A program made the position numbers and the translations under genes. This document shows positions 35,405 through 45,098 of a stretch of 64,000 nucleotides of DNA, in pieces; positions within the stretch are counted from its first letter, which is position 1, and each line of letters begins with the position of its first letter. Origin of the DNA: Alphaproteobacteria bacterium (GTDB lineage: Bacteria; Pseudomonadota; Alphaproteobacteria; Reyranellales; Reyranellaceae); NCBI GenBank assembly GCA_017307275.1, contig JAFKFK010000028.1, positions 22,184 through 86,183 of the forward strand, given 5' to 3'. Under the pieces are notes generated by a model. It did no database searches, was not told the DNA's origin, and saw only the letters and a list, made by a program, of their open reading frames with translations.

Positions 35405-36052
35405 ATGATCGAGAAGCAGGATGTCCAGGAACTCTTCCCGACCCCTTTGTGGATCGTGGATCTCCAGCCCGCTGCCGCGGCAACGCTGAATGCCAAGCTG
35501 AAGGCCGAGATCGAGCGGCTGATTTCGCCGCGTCCGGCCGTTCCTGCGGGTAGTAACTGGCAGACGCCGCAGGACCTGCATACGCGCCCGGCTTTTGCCG
35601 AGTTCACCAAACTGGTCGAGACGGCTGCCCGCGGCGTCGCGCGCTTCCTGCAGGTCGATCAGTATCCGATGGCCATTACCGGCTGCTGGGCCAACATCAA
35701 TCCGCCGGGTGCCTATCACCCGATGCATCATCATCCGAACAATTATCTGAGCGGCGTCTACTATGTGTCGGTGCCGACGGCAGGCTCGTTGATCCTGTTC
35801 CAGGATCCGCGCGGCCAAGCGTCGATGATCATGCCCAAGCCACGTCAGTACACGCGGCTGACCGCCAACGGCGCCAATGCCGAGAGCAAGGAAGGCCGCT
35901 TGCTCATCTTCCCGGCATGGCTGAAACACACCGTGCCCGCCAACAATGGGCAGAGCGAGCGCATCAGCATTTCCTTCAATCTGATGTTCAAGAATTTCAG
36001 CGAGACCATGGCGTCGCCGCTGTGGGACCCCACCGCCGGCAAGGACAGCTAA
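35405..36052 (+). CDS. Putative 2-oxoglutarate/Fe(II)-dependent oxygenase (TIGR02466-like)
   Basis: 215 residues resembling the 2OG-FeII_Oxy_5 family. FPTPLWIVDL near the start and the histidine-rich ANINPPGAYHPMHHHPNNYL followed by SGVYYVSVPT, LILFQDPRG and a distal His in RLLIFPAWLKHTVPAN give a likely HxD/H...H metal site. The reaction is unknown. It sits 53 bases after the encapsulin, on the same strand, and its end overlaps holA by 4 bases. Functional links with the iron compartment are speculative. Confidence 0.85.
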   Translation: MIEKQDVQELFPTPLWIVDLQPAAAATLNAKLKAEIERLISPRPAVPAGSNWQTPQDLHTRPAFAEFTKLVETAARGVARFLQVDQYPMAITGCWANINPPGAYHPMHHHPNNYLSGVYYVSVPTAGSLILFQDPRGQASMIMPKPRQYTRLTANGANAESKEGRLLIFPAWLKHTVPANNGQSERISISFNLMFKNFSETMASPLWDPTAGKDS

Positions 36053-37092
36053 CGCCGCGCCCGCCCCGCACGTGCTGCCTGTGAGAGCCTGAGGCAGAGC
36101 CGGCGGGCGATGGCCTCGTCGGGCAGGCCGGTACGTTTGCACTCGATCTCGGCGTCCAGAATCGCCGTCAACGCTGTGGAGAGCCGCGGTAGCGGCCAGC
36201 TGCGCAGGTGACGCTCGAAGCGTTGGCGCACCGGCCCGCCGCGCGGCAGGCCGCGGGCCTTGAACATCGCGGCTTCGAGGTTGCCACTTTTCGCGGCGTG
36301 ACCCGAGACAAGATGAAGCTGGTCGGCGTGGCGCTGCAGGGACCGGACGAGCTGCACTGGATTGCCGCCTTCGGCGAAGACGCGGTCTAGCGCACGGTCG
36401 AGCGCCACGGGTTCGCCGTCGAAGGTCGCGGCGATCACATCGTCGATGCCGATCGAGGCCGTGTCGCCCAGGACCGCCATCGCATCGTCCAGCGTGACGG
36501 TCTTGCCGGCGTCGGTGCCCTTGTAGAGCATGAGCTTGTCGATCTCGCTGCGCGTCTGGCCACGATCGCCGCCCAGCCGTTCGACGATCCATTCCAGCGC
36601 TTCAGGCTCGACCGCAAGGCCGAGAGCGCGGGCCGAGCTTTCGACCAGCCCTTCGAGGGCAGCCTCGTTGTCCATGTAGCAAGGCAGCGCCGCCAGGGTC
36701 GGCTCGGTTTCGGCGAGCGTACGCAGGGTCGAACGCGGCGTGAGATTGCCGCCCTCGACGATGATCAGGGCATCGCCTGCCACGGCCTCTGCCAGGTTCT
36801 GGAGCGCGGTCGCGGACTCCTCGCCGGCCGGCCGCACGCGGATCACGCGTCGGCCGCCCATCAGCGACATGGCGCCAAACTCGTCGGCCAGCCGCGCCGG
36901 ATCGCCCTTCAGCACGTCGCCCGCAATGTCGACGACGCGAAACGGATCCTTGAGGTCTTCGCACACGGTCTTGGCGAGCTGGGCCGCGCGTTCGCCGATC
37001 AGCCCGTCGTCGTTGCCGTAGATCACCACGCCCCGGATCTTGGGATCCGGCTTCCTCAGGAAGGCTTCAACCTGGCGTGGCTCGATCTTCAC
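36049..37092 (-). CDS. holA: DNA polymerase III subunit delta
   Basis: 347 residues from a GTG at 37092, with GAAGG about 5 bases before it. The open frame extends into the end of leuS but that part is antisense-like sequence. The delta subunit of the clamp loader opens the beta clamp. Visible: KIRGVVIYGNDDGLIGERAA, LADEFGAMSLMGGRRVIRV, and LERLGGDRGQTRSEIDKLML-like IVERLGGDRGQTRSEIDKLM. The leuS stop lies 7 bases upstream, so the two are cotranscribed. The lptE gene often between them is missing here. Confidence 0.93.
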   Translation of the reverse strand: MKIEPRQVEAFLRKPDPKIRGVVIYGNDDGLIGERAAQLAKTVCEDLKDPFRVVDIAGDVLKGDPARLADEFGAMSLMGGRRVIRVRPAGEESATALQNLAEAVAGDALIIVEGGNLTPRSTLRTLAETEPTLAALPCYMDNEAALEGLVESSARALGLAVEPEALEWIVERLGGDRGQTRSEIDKLMLYKGTDAGKTVTLDDAMAVLGDTASIGIDDVIAATFDGEPVALDRALDRVFAEGGNPVQLVRSLQRHADQLHLVSGHAAKSGNLEAAMFKARGLPRGGPVRQRFERHLRSWPLPRLSTALTAILDAEIECKRTGLPDEAIARRLCLRLSQAARAGRARR

Positions 37093-37099
37093 GTCGCCT

Positions 37100-39694
37100 T
37101 CATACCACGACGTTGACGATGCGGTTGGGCACGACAATGACGCGCTTGGGTGTCTTGCCGTCGAGGCCGCGCACCAGCTCGGGCAGCGCAAGGGCCGTCT
37201 TCTCGGCGACGTCCTTGGGGGCGTCCTTTGCCAGTGCGATCGTGCCGCGCAGCTTGCCGTTCAACTGGACCGCCACGGTGACCGTGTCGTCGACCAGCAG
37301 GGCGTCGTCGGGCAGCGGCCAGGGCGAGTCGGCCAGCAAGCTCTTGTGGCCGAGCGCACCCCACAGCTCTTCGGCGAGATGCGGCGTCATCGGGCCGATC
37401 AGGCGCACGAAGATCTCCAGCGCCTCGCGCAACGCCCACTTCGTCGAGTCGTCCTTGGCTTCGACCGAGTCGATGGTGTTGGCGAATTCGTAGAGGCGCG
37501 CCACCGCCTTGTTGAAGTGGAACGCCTCGATGTCGGTCGAAAGGCCGGCAATCGACTTGTGCGCCGCGCGGCGCAGCGCGGTGGCCGCATCGGAGAAAGT
37601 TCCGGGCTTGGGCGTGCCGGCAGGCGGCAGCTTGTCGATGGCCGCCGTGGCAATGCGGAACAGGCGCTGCTGGAAGCGCCAGGCGCCGGTGACGCCGGCT
37701 TCCGTCCATTCGAGGTCGCGCTCCGGCGGCGAGTCCGAAAGCATGAACCAGCGCGCAGTATCGGCGCCGTAGTCGCGGATGATCTGGTCCGGGTCGACGA
37801 CGTTCTTCTTCGACTTGGACATCTTCTCCGAGCGGCCGACCTCGACCGGGCTCTTGTCGGAGAGGCGTATGACCTTGCCGCCCTCCACGCGTTCGATCTC
37901 CTCCGGCGTCAACCATGTGCCGTCGCTCGCGCGATAGGTCTCGTGGCAGACCATGCCCTGGGTGAACAATCCGTCGAACGGCTCGTCGCGGCTGGTCATC
38001 TGGACCTCGCGCATGGCGCGCGTCCAGAAGCGTGAGTAGAGCAGATGCAGGATCGCGTGCTCGACGCCGCCGATATACTGATCGACCGGCATCCAATAGT
38101 GATTCTCGTCGCGGTCGAACGGCGCCGTCGTGAGCTGCGGCGAGGTGAACCGGTCGAAGTACCAGCTCGAATCGATGAAGGTGTCGAACGTGTCGGTCTC
38201 GCGGCGCGCCGGCTTGCCACAGCTCGGGCACGCGACATGCTTCCACGTCGGATGACGGTCAAGCGGATTGCCCGGCCGGTCGAAGGTCACATCGTCCGGC
38301 AGCTCGACCGGCAGGTCCTTGTCGGGTACCGGCACGACGCCGCAGCTCTCGCAGTGGATCGCCGGGATCGGGCAGCCCCAATAGCGCTGACGCGAGACCA
38401 GCCAGTCGCGCAGGCGATACTGGATGGTGCCCTTGCCGACGCCCATTTCTTCCAGCCGCGCGATGACCCGGCTCTTGGCCTCCTCGACGGCGAGCCCGTT
38501 CAGGAAGTCGGAGTTCACGATGACGCCGTCCTCGATGAACGGCGCGGCCGCGATGTCGATGCTGGAGCCGTCGGCCGGCCCCACTACCTGCAGGATCGGC
38601 AGGCCATACTTGGTCGCGAACTCGTGGTCGCGCTCGTCGTGGCCGGGACAGCCGAAGATTGCGCCCGTGCCGTATTCCATCAGGACGAAGTTGGCGGCGT
38701 AGACCGGCACCGTCTTGCCCGGCATCAGCGGATGCTGCGCGAGCAAGGGCAGCTTGTAGCCCTGCTTCTCCGCGGTCTCGACCTCGGCTGCCGCCGTACC
38801 GGTCTTGCGGCATTCGGCAACGAAGCGCTGCAGGCCGGGATCGTTGGCTGCGAGGCCTGCGACCAGCGGATGCTCGGCCGACAGCGCCATGAACGAGGCG
38901 CCATAGAGCGTATCGGGCCGGGTGGTGAAGATCTCGAGCTTGCCGTGATCTTTGCCCGACGCATCGGTGAGCTGCCAGAAGACGCGTGCGCCGCGGCTCT
39001 TGCCGATCCAGTTCGCCTGCATCAGGCGCACCTTCTCCGGCCAGCGCTCCAGCGTGTCGAGGCGGCTCAAGAGCTCCTCGGCGAAATGCGTGATCTTGAG
39101 GTTCCATTGCGTGAGCTTGCGGCGCTCCACCGGTGCCCCGGTGCGCCAGCCCTTGCCTTCGATCACCTGCTCGTTCGCCAGCACGGTGTTGTCGACGGGA
39201 TCCCAGTTGACCCACGCTTCCTTGCGGTAGGCGAGGCCTGCCTTCCAGAAGTCGAGGAACATCTTCTGCTGGTGGCGGTAGTAGGTCGGATCGCAGGTCG
39301 CGAGTTCGCGGCTCCAGTCGAGCGACAGGCCCATCGACTTGAGCTGCGCCTTCATGGTGGCGATGTTTTCGTAGGTCCACTTCTTGGGATGGACCTTCTT
39401 TTCCATGGCGGCGTTCTCGGCCGGCAGGCCGAAGGCATCCCAGCCCATGGGATGCAGGACGTTGAAGCCCTTGGCGCGCTTGTAGCGGGCGATCACGTCG
39501 CCCTGCGTGTAGTTGCGCACGTGGCCCATATGGATGCGCCCCGACGGATAGGGGAACATTTCGAGCACGTAGTACTTGGGCCGCGCCTTATCCATGACGG
39601 CCTTGAAGGTCTGACGATCCTCCCAGACCTTCTGCCACTTGGCCTCGGTTTCGTGGAAATTGTAGCGCGCGGGTGCTGTGGGCGTCGACGACAC
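37100..39694 (-). CDS. leuS: Leucyl-tRNA synthetase
   Basis: 864 residues, full length class I enzyme. The HIGH-type signature is [16 protein letters not shown] (HMGH at residues 55-58). The KMSKS motif is exact (residues 624-628). The editing domain includes the T-rich [19 protein letters not shown] region and QKGYKLP-like tract, and [15 protein letters not shown] is conserved. The C-terminal anticodon-binding domain is complete. It lies downstream of the DUF3576 gene and upstream of holA on the minus strand. Confidence 0.98.
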   Translation of the reverse strand: MSSTPTAPARYNFHETEAKWQKVWEDRQTFKAVMDKARPKYYVLEMFPYPSGRIHMGHVRNYTQGDVIARYKRAKGFNVLHPMGWDAFGLPAENAAMEKKVHPKKWTYENIATMKAQLKSMGLSLDWSRELATCDPTYYRHQQKMFLDFWKAGLAYRKEAWVNWDPVDNTVLANEQVIEGKGWRTGAPVERRKLTQWNLKITHFAEELLSRLDTLERWPEKVRLMQANWIGKSRGARVFWQLTDASGKDHGKLEIFTTRPDTLYGASFMALSAEHPLVAGLAANDPGLQRFVAECRKTGTAAAEVETAEKQGYKLPLLAQHPLMPGKTVPVYAANFVLMEYGTGAIFGCPGHDERDHEFATKYGLPILQVVGPADGSSIDIAAAPFIEDGVIVNSDFLNGLAVEEAKSRVIARLEEMGVGKGTIQYRLRDWLVSRQRYWGCPIPAIHCESCGVVPVPDKDLPVELPDDVTFDRPGNPLDRHPTWKHVACPSCGKPARRETDTFDTFIDSSWYFDRFTSPQLTTAPFDRDENHYWMPVDQYIGGVEHAILHLLYSRFWTRAMREVQMTSRDEPFDGLFTQGMVCHETYRASDGTWLTPEEIERVEGGKVIRLSDKSPVEVGRSEKMSKSKKNVVDPDQIIRDYGADTARWFMLSDSPPERDLEWTEAGVTGAWRFQQRLFRIATAAIDKLPPAGTPKPGTFSDAATALRRAAHKSIAGLSTDIEAFHFNKAVARLYEFANTIDSVEAKDDSTKWALREALEIFVRLIGPMTPHLAEELWGALGHKSLLADSPWPLPDDALLVDDTVTVAVQLNGKLRGTIALAKDAPKDVAEKTALALPELVRGLDGKTPKRVIVVPNRIVNVVV

Positions 39695-39710
39695 GGACTT
39701 GTTCCCGAAA

Positions 39711-39747
39711 AAGACAGAGGCCGCAGCGGATGCCCGCTGCGGCCTCT
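39711..39747 (-). terminator. Rho-independent terminator after the DUF3576 gene
   Basis: Perfect 14-base inverted repeat (39716-39729 with 39734-39747, four-base loop). Read on the minus strand it is followed by GTCTTTTTC, so it should end the DUF3576 transcript before leuS. That means leuS-holA needs its own promoter in the short gap. Confidence 0.8.
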
Positions 39748-39781
39748 CACGTCAAGCTTTTGGCGACAGGCCTGGAATGCG

Positions 39782-40357
39782 TCAGGAGCCGCCGGCGATA
39801 CGAAGCTGGCGCGCGCGCGTCAGGATCGCGTTCTCGATATCGATGTTGGTGCGCGGATCGACCTGCGCGTCGACCCAGTTGCCACCGCGGGGCGAGGTCT
39901 GCTGCTTGAACACCGCGACGCGGACGCCGTCGGCCCGCAGGTCGCGGTCGAGGATGGTGACCTGGACCTTCATACGCTCGTTGGGCGTCTCGGAGGGCGT
40001 ATACCAGTCGGTGATGATGACCCCGCCGAACGGATCGGCCGAGACCAGCGGAATGAAGTTGATGGTGTCGAGGGAGGCGCGCCACAGATAGGCGTTCACG
40101 GCCACGCCCGTTCCCGTGTCGTCCTTCTTCTGGCTCTTGGAGCCGAACAGACCGCCGGGGCCGAAAAGGCTGCCCTCCTCGCGGTTGCGGCCGCCGAGGC
40201 CCTCTCGGACGTCGCGCGTGGTGCGATCGCCGGAGGGACCGCTCGCCTTCTCCAGCGAGCTGCTGCCGTCGGCGCAAGCCCCCATGGCCAAAGGAGCGGC
40301 CAGCGCGAGCGCAATGCTGCACGCGATAACGATCGGCGATCTAGACGAGCCCGGCAT
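39782..40357 (-). CDS. DUF3576-type probable lipoprotein
   Basis: 191 residues with the ATG at 40357, preceded by AAGGG about 8 bases before. The N-terminus has a hydrophobic segment followed by GAC, a plausible lipobox (AMGAC), so outer-membrane lipoprotein is likely. The rest is GLFGSKSQKKDDTGTG and a beta-rich domain with YLWRASLDTINFIPLVSADP, the DUF3576 hallmark. Function unknown. It precedes leuS in the same way in many alphaproteobacteria, to my knowledge. A terminator sits between the two. Confidence 0.85.
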   Translation of the reverse strand: MPGSSRSPIVIACSIALALAAPLAMGACADGSSSLEKASGPSGDRTTRDVREGLGGRNREEGSLFGPGGLFGSKSQKKDDTGTGVAVNAYLWRASLDTINFIPLVSADPFGGVIITDWYTPSETPNERMKVQVTILDRDLRADGVRVAVFKQQTSPRGGNWVDAQVDPRTNIDIENAILTRARQLRIAGGS

Positions 40358-40753
40358 GATTCTGACGCCCTTATCCTCTTTGGCCGTGGACGGCACGGCG
40401 GCGGCCGGACCATAGGCCCAAGCGGTGGTGGACTGCAAGCGCGCGAGACAGCGCACCACAATAAGTCCTAAAAGAAAACTATAACAATCACGAATGTTAG
40501 TTCTTTATTAAAACTTATTTGATTTGGCACCTTAGAAGATGGGTGGAAGGCGCGGAAAATGTGACAAAGACGCCACAGGTGCGGACAGAATGGTGCAACG
40601 GCGCGTCCATTTCTTGACCCCCTTTTGGCTCAAGTGTTTTATAGGCCGGCCGCATTGGCGGGAGCCGTGAGTCGCTGCGTTCAGGCTTCCACTTTCCGCC
40701 GGTCGGACAGGCCTTTTGGTACGTACCAGTCTCTGATCAATGAGAGAGGGAGA
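40358..40753. other. 396-base intergenic region with the porin promoter
   Basis: No gene seen. The part at 40470-40545 is AT-rich (TTAGTTCTTTATTAAAACTT), a likely upstream activating region. The porin promoter and untranslated leader of about 110 bases occupy the right end. The divergent DUF3576 promoter must also lie at the left side. No tRNA, riboswitch or repeat was recognised. Confidence 0.6.
40614..40643 (+). promoter_or_regulatory. Predicted sigma-70-type promoter of the porin gene
   Basis: TTGACC (40614-40619), an 18-base spacer, and TTTATA (40638-40643). The good -35 box and long AT-rich sequence upstream fit an abundantly expressed outer-membrane protein. The predicted start would leave a leader of about 100 bases. 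Confidence 0.55.
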
Positions 40754-42127
40754 ATGATGAAAAAGCTTCTACTCGGCTCGACCGCTTTGGTCGTCGGCGG
40801 GCTGATGGCCGCCCCGGCCATGGCAGCCGACCCGATTAAGGTCGGCGTGGGTGGTTACTATACCTTCTACGCGATCGCCGGCGGCATCGATTCCACCGTC
40901 GCCATGGACGGCACCTGGACCCAGTACAAGGGCCTCCAGTTCCAGCAGGAAGGTGAAATCCACTTCATCGGTCAGACGAAGCTCGATAACGGCACGTCGG
41001 TCGGTCTGCATGTGGAGCTCGAAGGCTGGAACCCGTCTTCCGCCAACGGCGCGACCCGCACGATCGACGAAGCGTTCCTCTTCGCCTTCGGCGACTGGGG
41101 CCGTCTCGAGTTCGGTGGCCGCGATCCGGCTTCGTACCGTATGTACTACGGCACGCCGTCCGCTCTGATCGGCTTCGGCGCCATTCAGCACAACACCGCT
41201 TTCGCCTGGGCCAACGCCTCGGTGATGGCGAACAACAAGGCGTGGTTCCACGCTACGACGACGACCAACGCCGGTCAGTTCCAGGACGGTCAGGGCATCA
41301 ACTACTTCACGCCCCGCTTCCAGGGTCTGCAGATCGGTGTCGGCTATCGTCCGAAGGCTAACCTCGGCCAGCAGGCGGGTGCCCTCTCCGGCCTCGGCAG
41401 CCCGGGTCCGGCAGGCGTCGCAGGCGTTTGCGGCTACAACGATCCGACCACCATGGGTAACTGCCCCTCGGCTGACTACTCGTGGCAGGACGTGTTCGAC
41501 GTCGGCGTCAACTACCTGAACAAGTTCGGTGATGTGACCGTCGCCCTCTACGGCGCGTTCATGTACGCTTCGTTCATCCCCGGCAATCAGCCCTTCGCCA
41601 CCCAGAACTACTCTAACGGTGCGAACCTGACGTCGTGGAAGCAGTGGGTCGTCGGTGCGCAGGTCGGCTACGCTGGCTTCACCCTCGGTGGCGCCATCGG
41701 CTACGACAACAACGGCCTCGGCTCGAACTACTTCACCGGCGTCGACAACGACACCCGCTTCTACACCGCGGGCGTGATGTACGAGACCGGTCCGTGGCAG
41801 ATGTCGTTCGTGTGGGTTGGCTCGTTCAACACCAACGGTAACGGCTCGATGTCGGTTGCGAACATCGCGACGGGCACGGGTGCCCAGACGGGTATCGCTG
41901 CCACCGGTGTTCCGGGCGTCAACTCGAACGCCTTCAACCCCAACGTGGCTGCTGGCCTGCGCTTCGGTCAAGAGTCGGTCCAGAAGTTCGAAGTTGGTAT
42001 CAACTACGCGCTTGGACCGGGCGTGAAGCTGACCGGTGGTGGTCTGTACTACGCCGCTTCGGGTCCCTCGAATGCCGTCTCCGGCAACTCCTGGGGTCTG
42101 CTGGTCGGTATGGACCTGCGCTTCTAG
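40754..42127 (+). CDS. Outer-membrane porin (alphaproteobacterial gram-negative porin)
   Basis: 457 residues with a signal peptide (MMKKLLLGSTALVVGGLMAA, cut near AMA-AD). Mature part alternates aromatic-capped beta strands (GGYYTFYAIAGG, FGDWGRLEFGGRD, FEVGINYALGPGVKLTGGG) and ends with a C-terminal aromatic residue in the final strand (LLVGMDLRF), a standard trimer-porin end signal. GAGGGAGA is the ribosome-binding site. Codon choice favours GGT, TCG and TTC, consistent with high expression. A strong terminator follows. Confidence 0.93.
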   Translation: MMKKLLLGSTALVVGGLMAAPAMAADPIKVGVGGYYTFYAIAGGIDSTVAMDGTWTQYKGLQFQQEGEIHFIGQTKLDNGTSVGLHVELEGWNPSSANGATRTIDEAFLFAFGDWGRLEFGGRDPASYRMYYGTPSALIGFGAIQHNTAFAWANASVMANNKAWFHATTTTNAGQFQDGQGINYFTPRFQGLQIGVGYRPKANLGQQAGALSGLGSPGPAGVAGVCGYNDPTTMGNCPSADYSWQDVFDVGVNYLNKFGDVTVALYGAFMYASFIPGNQPFATQNYSNGANLTSWKQWVVGAQVGYAGFTLGGAIGYDNNGLGSNYFTGVDNDTRFYTAGVMYETGPWQMSFVWVGSFNTNGNGSMSVANIATGTGAQTGIAATGVPGVNSNAFNPNVAAGLRFGQESVQKFEVGINYALGPGVKLTGGGLYYAASGPSNAVSGNSWGLLVGMDLRF

Positions 42128-42153
42128 TCGCAAGTCCTACGGATAAAATTGGG

Positions 42154-42184
42154 AAGAGCGGGCGAAAGCCCGCTCTTTTCTTTT
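42154..42184 (+). terminator. Rho-independent terminator after porin
   Basis: Perfect 10-base arms AAGAGCGGGC / GCCCGCTCTT (42154-42163, 42168-42177), GAAA loop, then TTCTTTT. Very strong and well placed 26 bases after the stop. Confidence 0.9.
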
Positions 42185-42215
42185 GTGCCCATTCCAGTTG
42201 ACCGGCGATGTCGGG

Positions 42216-42992
42216 TCAGGCCTTACACGCCACCATGTTGACGAACAGCGTGGGAAGGTATGTGCGCGAGACCGGCAGGCGCTCGGTGGCCTGGCGTGCC
42301 AGAACGGCCCGGTTGTCCTCGTGGTCGAGCACAAGCTGGAAGAGACCTTGCTCTACAGCGCCAGCCCGAGGGTCGAGTTCGGGTTTGCCGTCACGTTCGA
42401 CGCGATAGGCCACGTCGAGGCCGACATCGCCGCCGCAGTAGAACGCGCTGGCAATCTCCAATCGACCGAAGAGAAGCCGCAACCCGCTCAATGAGAAGCG
42501 CCAGTAGTCGTCGGGTGTCGCATGGAAGGCCTGCGACCAGGCGGTCGAGACATAGGCGACGCCGCCCGGCCGCAGCAGCCGCTCGATGTTACGTGCGGCC
42601 CGCGCCGGATGGCGTGTGCGCTCCAGCACGTGGCGGCTGATCACGAGATCGAATTCTCCTTCGCCAAGCTTGCCGGTGAGCGTCCGCGGATCGCTACAGA
42701 TGTCGGCAACGCAATCGACATTGGTGCCTTCGAAGAGGTCGAGGCCAACGAAGCGTGCCTTGGGGCCGAAGCGCTTTGCGACCAGACCGCGCCAGTTACG
42801 TTCGTTGCGATCGGAGAGGAGGCTGCGCGACCCCACCTGCAGCACGCGCGGTGCACGTCGGCCAGCCGACTGGGCAACGCGATCGAACAGCCGCTCGATC
42901 TCCCGGCTGACGCTCGTGCCGACGACGCGAAGCTCGCTCCTCGAATCGGAGCTTGCTGGCCCGGGAGGGGGTGCGCCGCCGGCAGACTTCAT
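42216..42992 (-). CDS. Class I SAM-dependent methyltransferase
   Basis: 258 residues from ATG 42992. SAM-binding motif VLQVGSRSLLSDRNERNWRG, acidic loop FVGLDLFEGTNVDCVADICS, and FDLVISRHVLERTRHPARAA plus IERLLRPGGVAYVSTAWSQA show the Rossmann methyltransferase fold. The substrate is unknown. It starts 11 bases downstream of lutC on the same strand and so may be cotranscribed with lutABC. The porin terminator separates it from the porin. Confidence 0.88.
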   Translation of the reverse strand: MKSAGGAPPPGPASSDSRSELRVVGTSVSREIERLFDRVAQSAGRRAPRVLQVGSRSLLSDRNERNWRGLVAKRFGPKARFVGLDLFEGTNVDCVADICSDPRTLTGKLGEGEFDLVISRHVLERTRHPARAARNIERLLRPGGVAYVSTAWSQAFHATPDDYWRFSLSGLRLLFGRLEIASAFYCGGDVGLDVAYRVERDGKPELDPRAGAVEQGLFQLVLDHEDNRAVLARQATERLPVSRTYLPTLFVNMVACKA

Positions 42993-43002
42993 TGCTGTCG
43001 TC

Positions 43003-43677
43003 TCATTCGCGCACGACCAGGATGTGCATTCGCCGCGGCCCGTGTGCGCCAAGTTCGATGGTCTGTTCGATATCGCCAGTCCGTGACGGACCGGTGATGG
43101 TGTTGACGGTGCGCGGCATGCGATCCTTGCCGTAGCGTTCGCGCAGTCGGACCCAGACGTCTTCGTACCCGCCGACGATATCGGTCTCGCGCAGAACGAC
43201 GACGTGGGTATCGGGCAACAGATTGAGCGACACCGGATGGTCGGGGCCCGAGGCCATCACCAGGGTGCCGGTCTCGGCGATGCCGGCAAAGGCGCCGGTG
43301 ATCGAGACCTGATCGCTGCCTTCGCCGCGCCCGCGCCGGATCGACAGCATCTTCTGGCTCGACCAGTCGTAGCCTTCGAGCAGGGGCGAGGGCGCCATGG
43401 CGACATTGGCAGGCAGGTTGTTGCGCGCGAGGAAGGCCGTCACTTCGTCTGGCACGTCGGCGGCGCCCACGCGCGCTACCGTGGCGTTGTTGAACTCCGC
43501 CCACTGACAGAACAGTGCCACCTTGTCCGCCGGCGCAACCTGTGCGCGCGCGACGGCAGGGCCGCGCGGCGGCTGCGCCAGCCGGCTCTGCACGTCCTTC
43601 AGTCCGTCGCCTGCAAGTTCGCCCCGTCGCAACGAGCGACGGATGCCGTTCAGGATCTGGGAACGGTCGGTGCTCAT
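43003..43677 (-). CDS. lutC: Lactate utilization protein LutC
   Basis: 224 residues of the LUD domain family (LutC/YkgG): NNLPANVAMAPSPLLEGYDW, SITGAFAGIAETGTLVMASG and VVLRETDIVGGYEDVWVRLR. The family is a subunit of the iron-sulfur L-lactate dehydrogenase LutABC. The ATG at 43677 overlaps the lutB TGA (ATGA), so the operon order is lutA-lutB-lutC. An in-frame extension upstream was not used. Confidence 0.92.
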   Translation of the reverse strand: MSTDRSQILNGIRRSLRRGELAGDGLKDVQSRLAQPPRGPAVARAQVAPADKVALFCQWAEFNNATVARVGAADVPDEVTAFLARNNLPANVAMAPSPLLEGYDWSSQKMLSIRRGRGEGSDQVSITGAFAGIAETGTLVMASGPDHPVSLNLLPDTHVVVLRETDIVGGYEDVWVRLRERYGKDRMPRTVNTITGPSRTGDIEQTIELGAHGPRRMHILVVRE

Positions 43678-45098
43678 GGCCGCTTCCTCGCGGCTTTCCA
43701 TTGCGTATGGAAGGTGCCGCCCGCTGGCGGTGCCGGGAAGTCACGGAAGCGCGTCCAGCCGCCGGCCAGCGGCAGGCTGCGGTATCGGCCATCGGCGCGA
43801 CCGAACAGGGAGAGCACGCGATTGGCGATGGCCGTCAGGCTGCGATAGAGGCCGGGGCGTCGCGCCACGAAGCTCCAGAGAGCGAGCCCCTGACGGACGG
43901 CCCTGGGTGTCAGGTGCCGCTCGAACTCGCGCTCGCGCCAATGCCGCATGAGTTTGGGCAACGGAATGCGGACCGGACAGACGCTCTCGCAGCGGCCGCA
44001 GAAGGTCGACGCGTTGGGCAGGTTGCTCGCTTCCTCGACGCCCACGAGCTGGGGGGTCAGCACGGCGCCCATCGGACCGGGATAGACCCAGCCATAGGCG
44101 TGGCCGCCGACAGCGCCATAGACCGGGCAGTGATTCATGCAGGCGCCGCAGCGGATGCAGCGCAGGATCTCCTGCATCTCGGTGCCCAGCACGCCGGAGC
44201 GGCCATTGTCGAGCAGCACCACATGATACTGCTCTGGTCCGTCGAGATCACCCGGTCGCTTCGGCCCGGTATTCAGTGTCGTGTAGGCCGACGATTCCTG
44301 GCCCGTCGCCGACCGCGCCAGCACGCGCAGCAGCACGGCAGCGTCCTCGAGCGTCGGGATCACCTTCTCGATGCTCGCCAGCACGATGTGCATCTTGGGC
44401 AGGGTGTTGGAGAGGTCGGCGTTGCCTTCGTTGGTCACCAGCATCGACGAGCCGGTCTCGGCTACCAGGAAGTTGGCGCCGGTCAGGCCGACATCGGCAT
44501 CCAGGAACTTCTGGCGCAGCACATAGCGCGCTTCGGCGACGAGATCGTTGCGCTCGGTCAGCCGCTTGTCGAAGCCCAGCTTGCGATGGTGTTCGAGGAA
44601 CGTGTCCGCCACCTGGTCCTTGGTGAGATGGACCGCGGGCGCGATGATATGGCTGGGCGGCTCGTGGCGGAGCTGGATGATGTACTCGCCGAGATCGGTC
44701 TCGATCGGCGCGATGCCCAGCTCTTCGAGATGCTCGTTGAGGGCGATCTCTTCTGCCACCATCGACTTCGATTTCGCGACGGTGCGTGCGCCGACGCTGC
44801 GGCAGAGATCGGCGATGATGCGCCGTGCATCGGCGGCCGTCGGCGCCCAATGGACGTGGCCGCCGAGGGCAATCACCTTGCGCTCGAACTCCTCGAGATA
44901 GAAATCGAGATTGGCCAGCGTGTGGTTCTTGATGTCGCGTGCCCGGTCACGCAGCGCCTCGAACTCGGGCAACCGTTCGGCCGCCTGCCGCCGCCGTTCG
45001 GAGAAACCGACCTTCAGCTTGGAGAGCGAATCCTGCAGATTGGGATCGGCCAGGGCCGTCCCGACATTGTCCTTGAAGGCATGCGCGGTGGACTGCAT
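43674..45098 (-). CDS. lutB: Lactate utilization iron-sulfur protein LutB
   Basis: 474 residues. The LUD domain forms the first two-thirds (GARTVAKSKSMVAEEIALNE, ETGSSMLVTNEGNADLSNTL). Two 4Fe-4S clusters follow: CIRCGACMNHCPVYG and CGRCESVCPVRIPLPK. A C-terminal extension ends in ARKRP. It transfers electrons from lactate oxidation. Both cluster sets have their full cysteines. Coupled by 1-base overlap to lutA and 4-base overlap to lutC. Confidence 0.95.
   Translation of the reverse strand: MQSTAHAFKDNVGTALADPNLQDSLSKLKVGFSERRRQAAERLPEFEALRDRARDIKNHTLANLDFYLEEFERKVIALGGHVHWAPTAADARRIIADLCRSVGARTVAKSKSMVAEEIALNEHLEELGIAPIETDLGEYIIQLRHEPPSHIIAPAVHLTKDQVADTFLEHHRKLGFDKRLTERNDLVAEARYVLRQKFLDADVGLTGANFLVAETGSSMLVTNEGNADLSNTLPKMHIVLASIEKVIPTLEDAAVLLRVLARSATGQESSAYTTLNTGPKRPGDLDGPEQYHVVLLDNGRSGVLGTEMQEILRCIRCGACMNHCPVYGAVGGHAYGWVYPGPMGAVLTPQLVGVEEASNLPNASTFCGRCESVCPVRIPLPKLMRHWREREFERHLTPRAVRQGLALWSFVARRPGLYRSLTAIANRVLSLFGRADGRYRSLPLAGGWTRFRDFPAPPAGGTFHTQWKAARKRP

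Noticed and set aside
38045..40471. 808-residue open frame on the plus strand
   Set aside because: It lies antisense to leuS and the DUF3576 gene, has no family motifs, and is a GC-rich shadow of the real genes.
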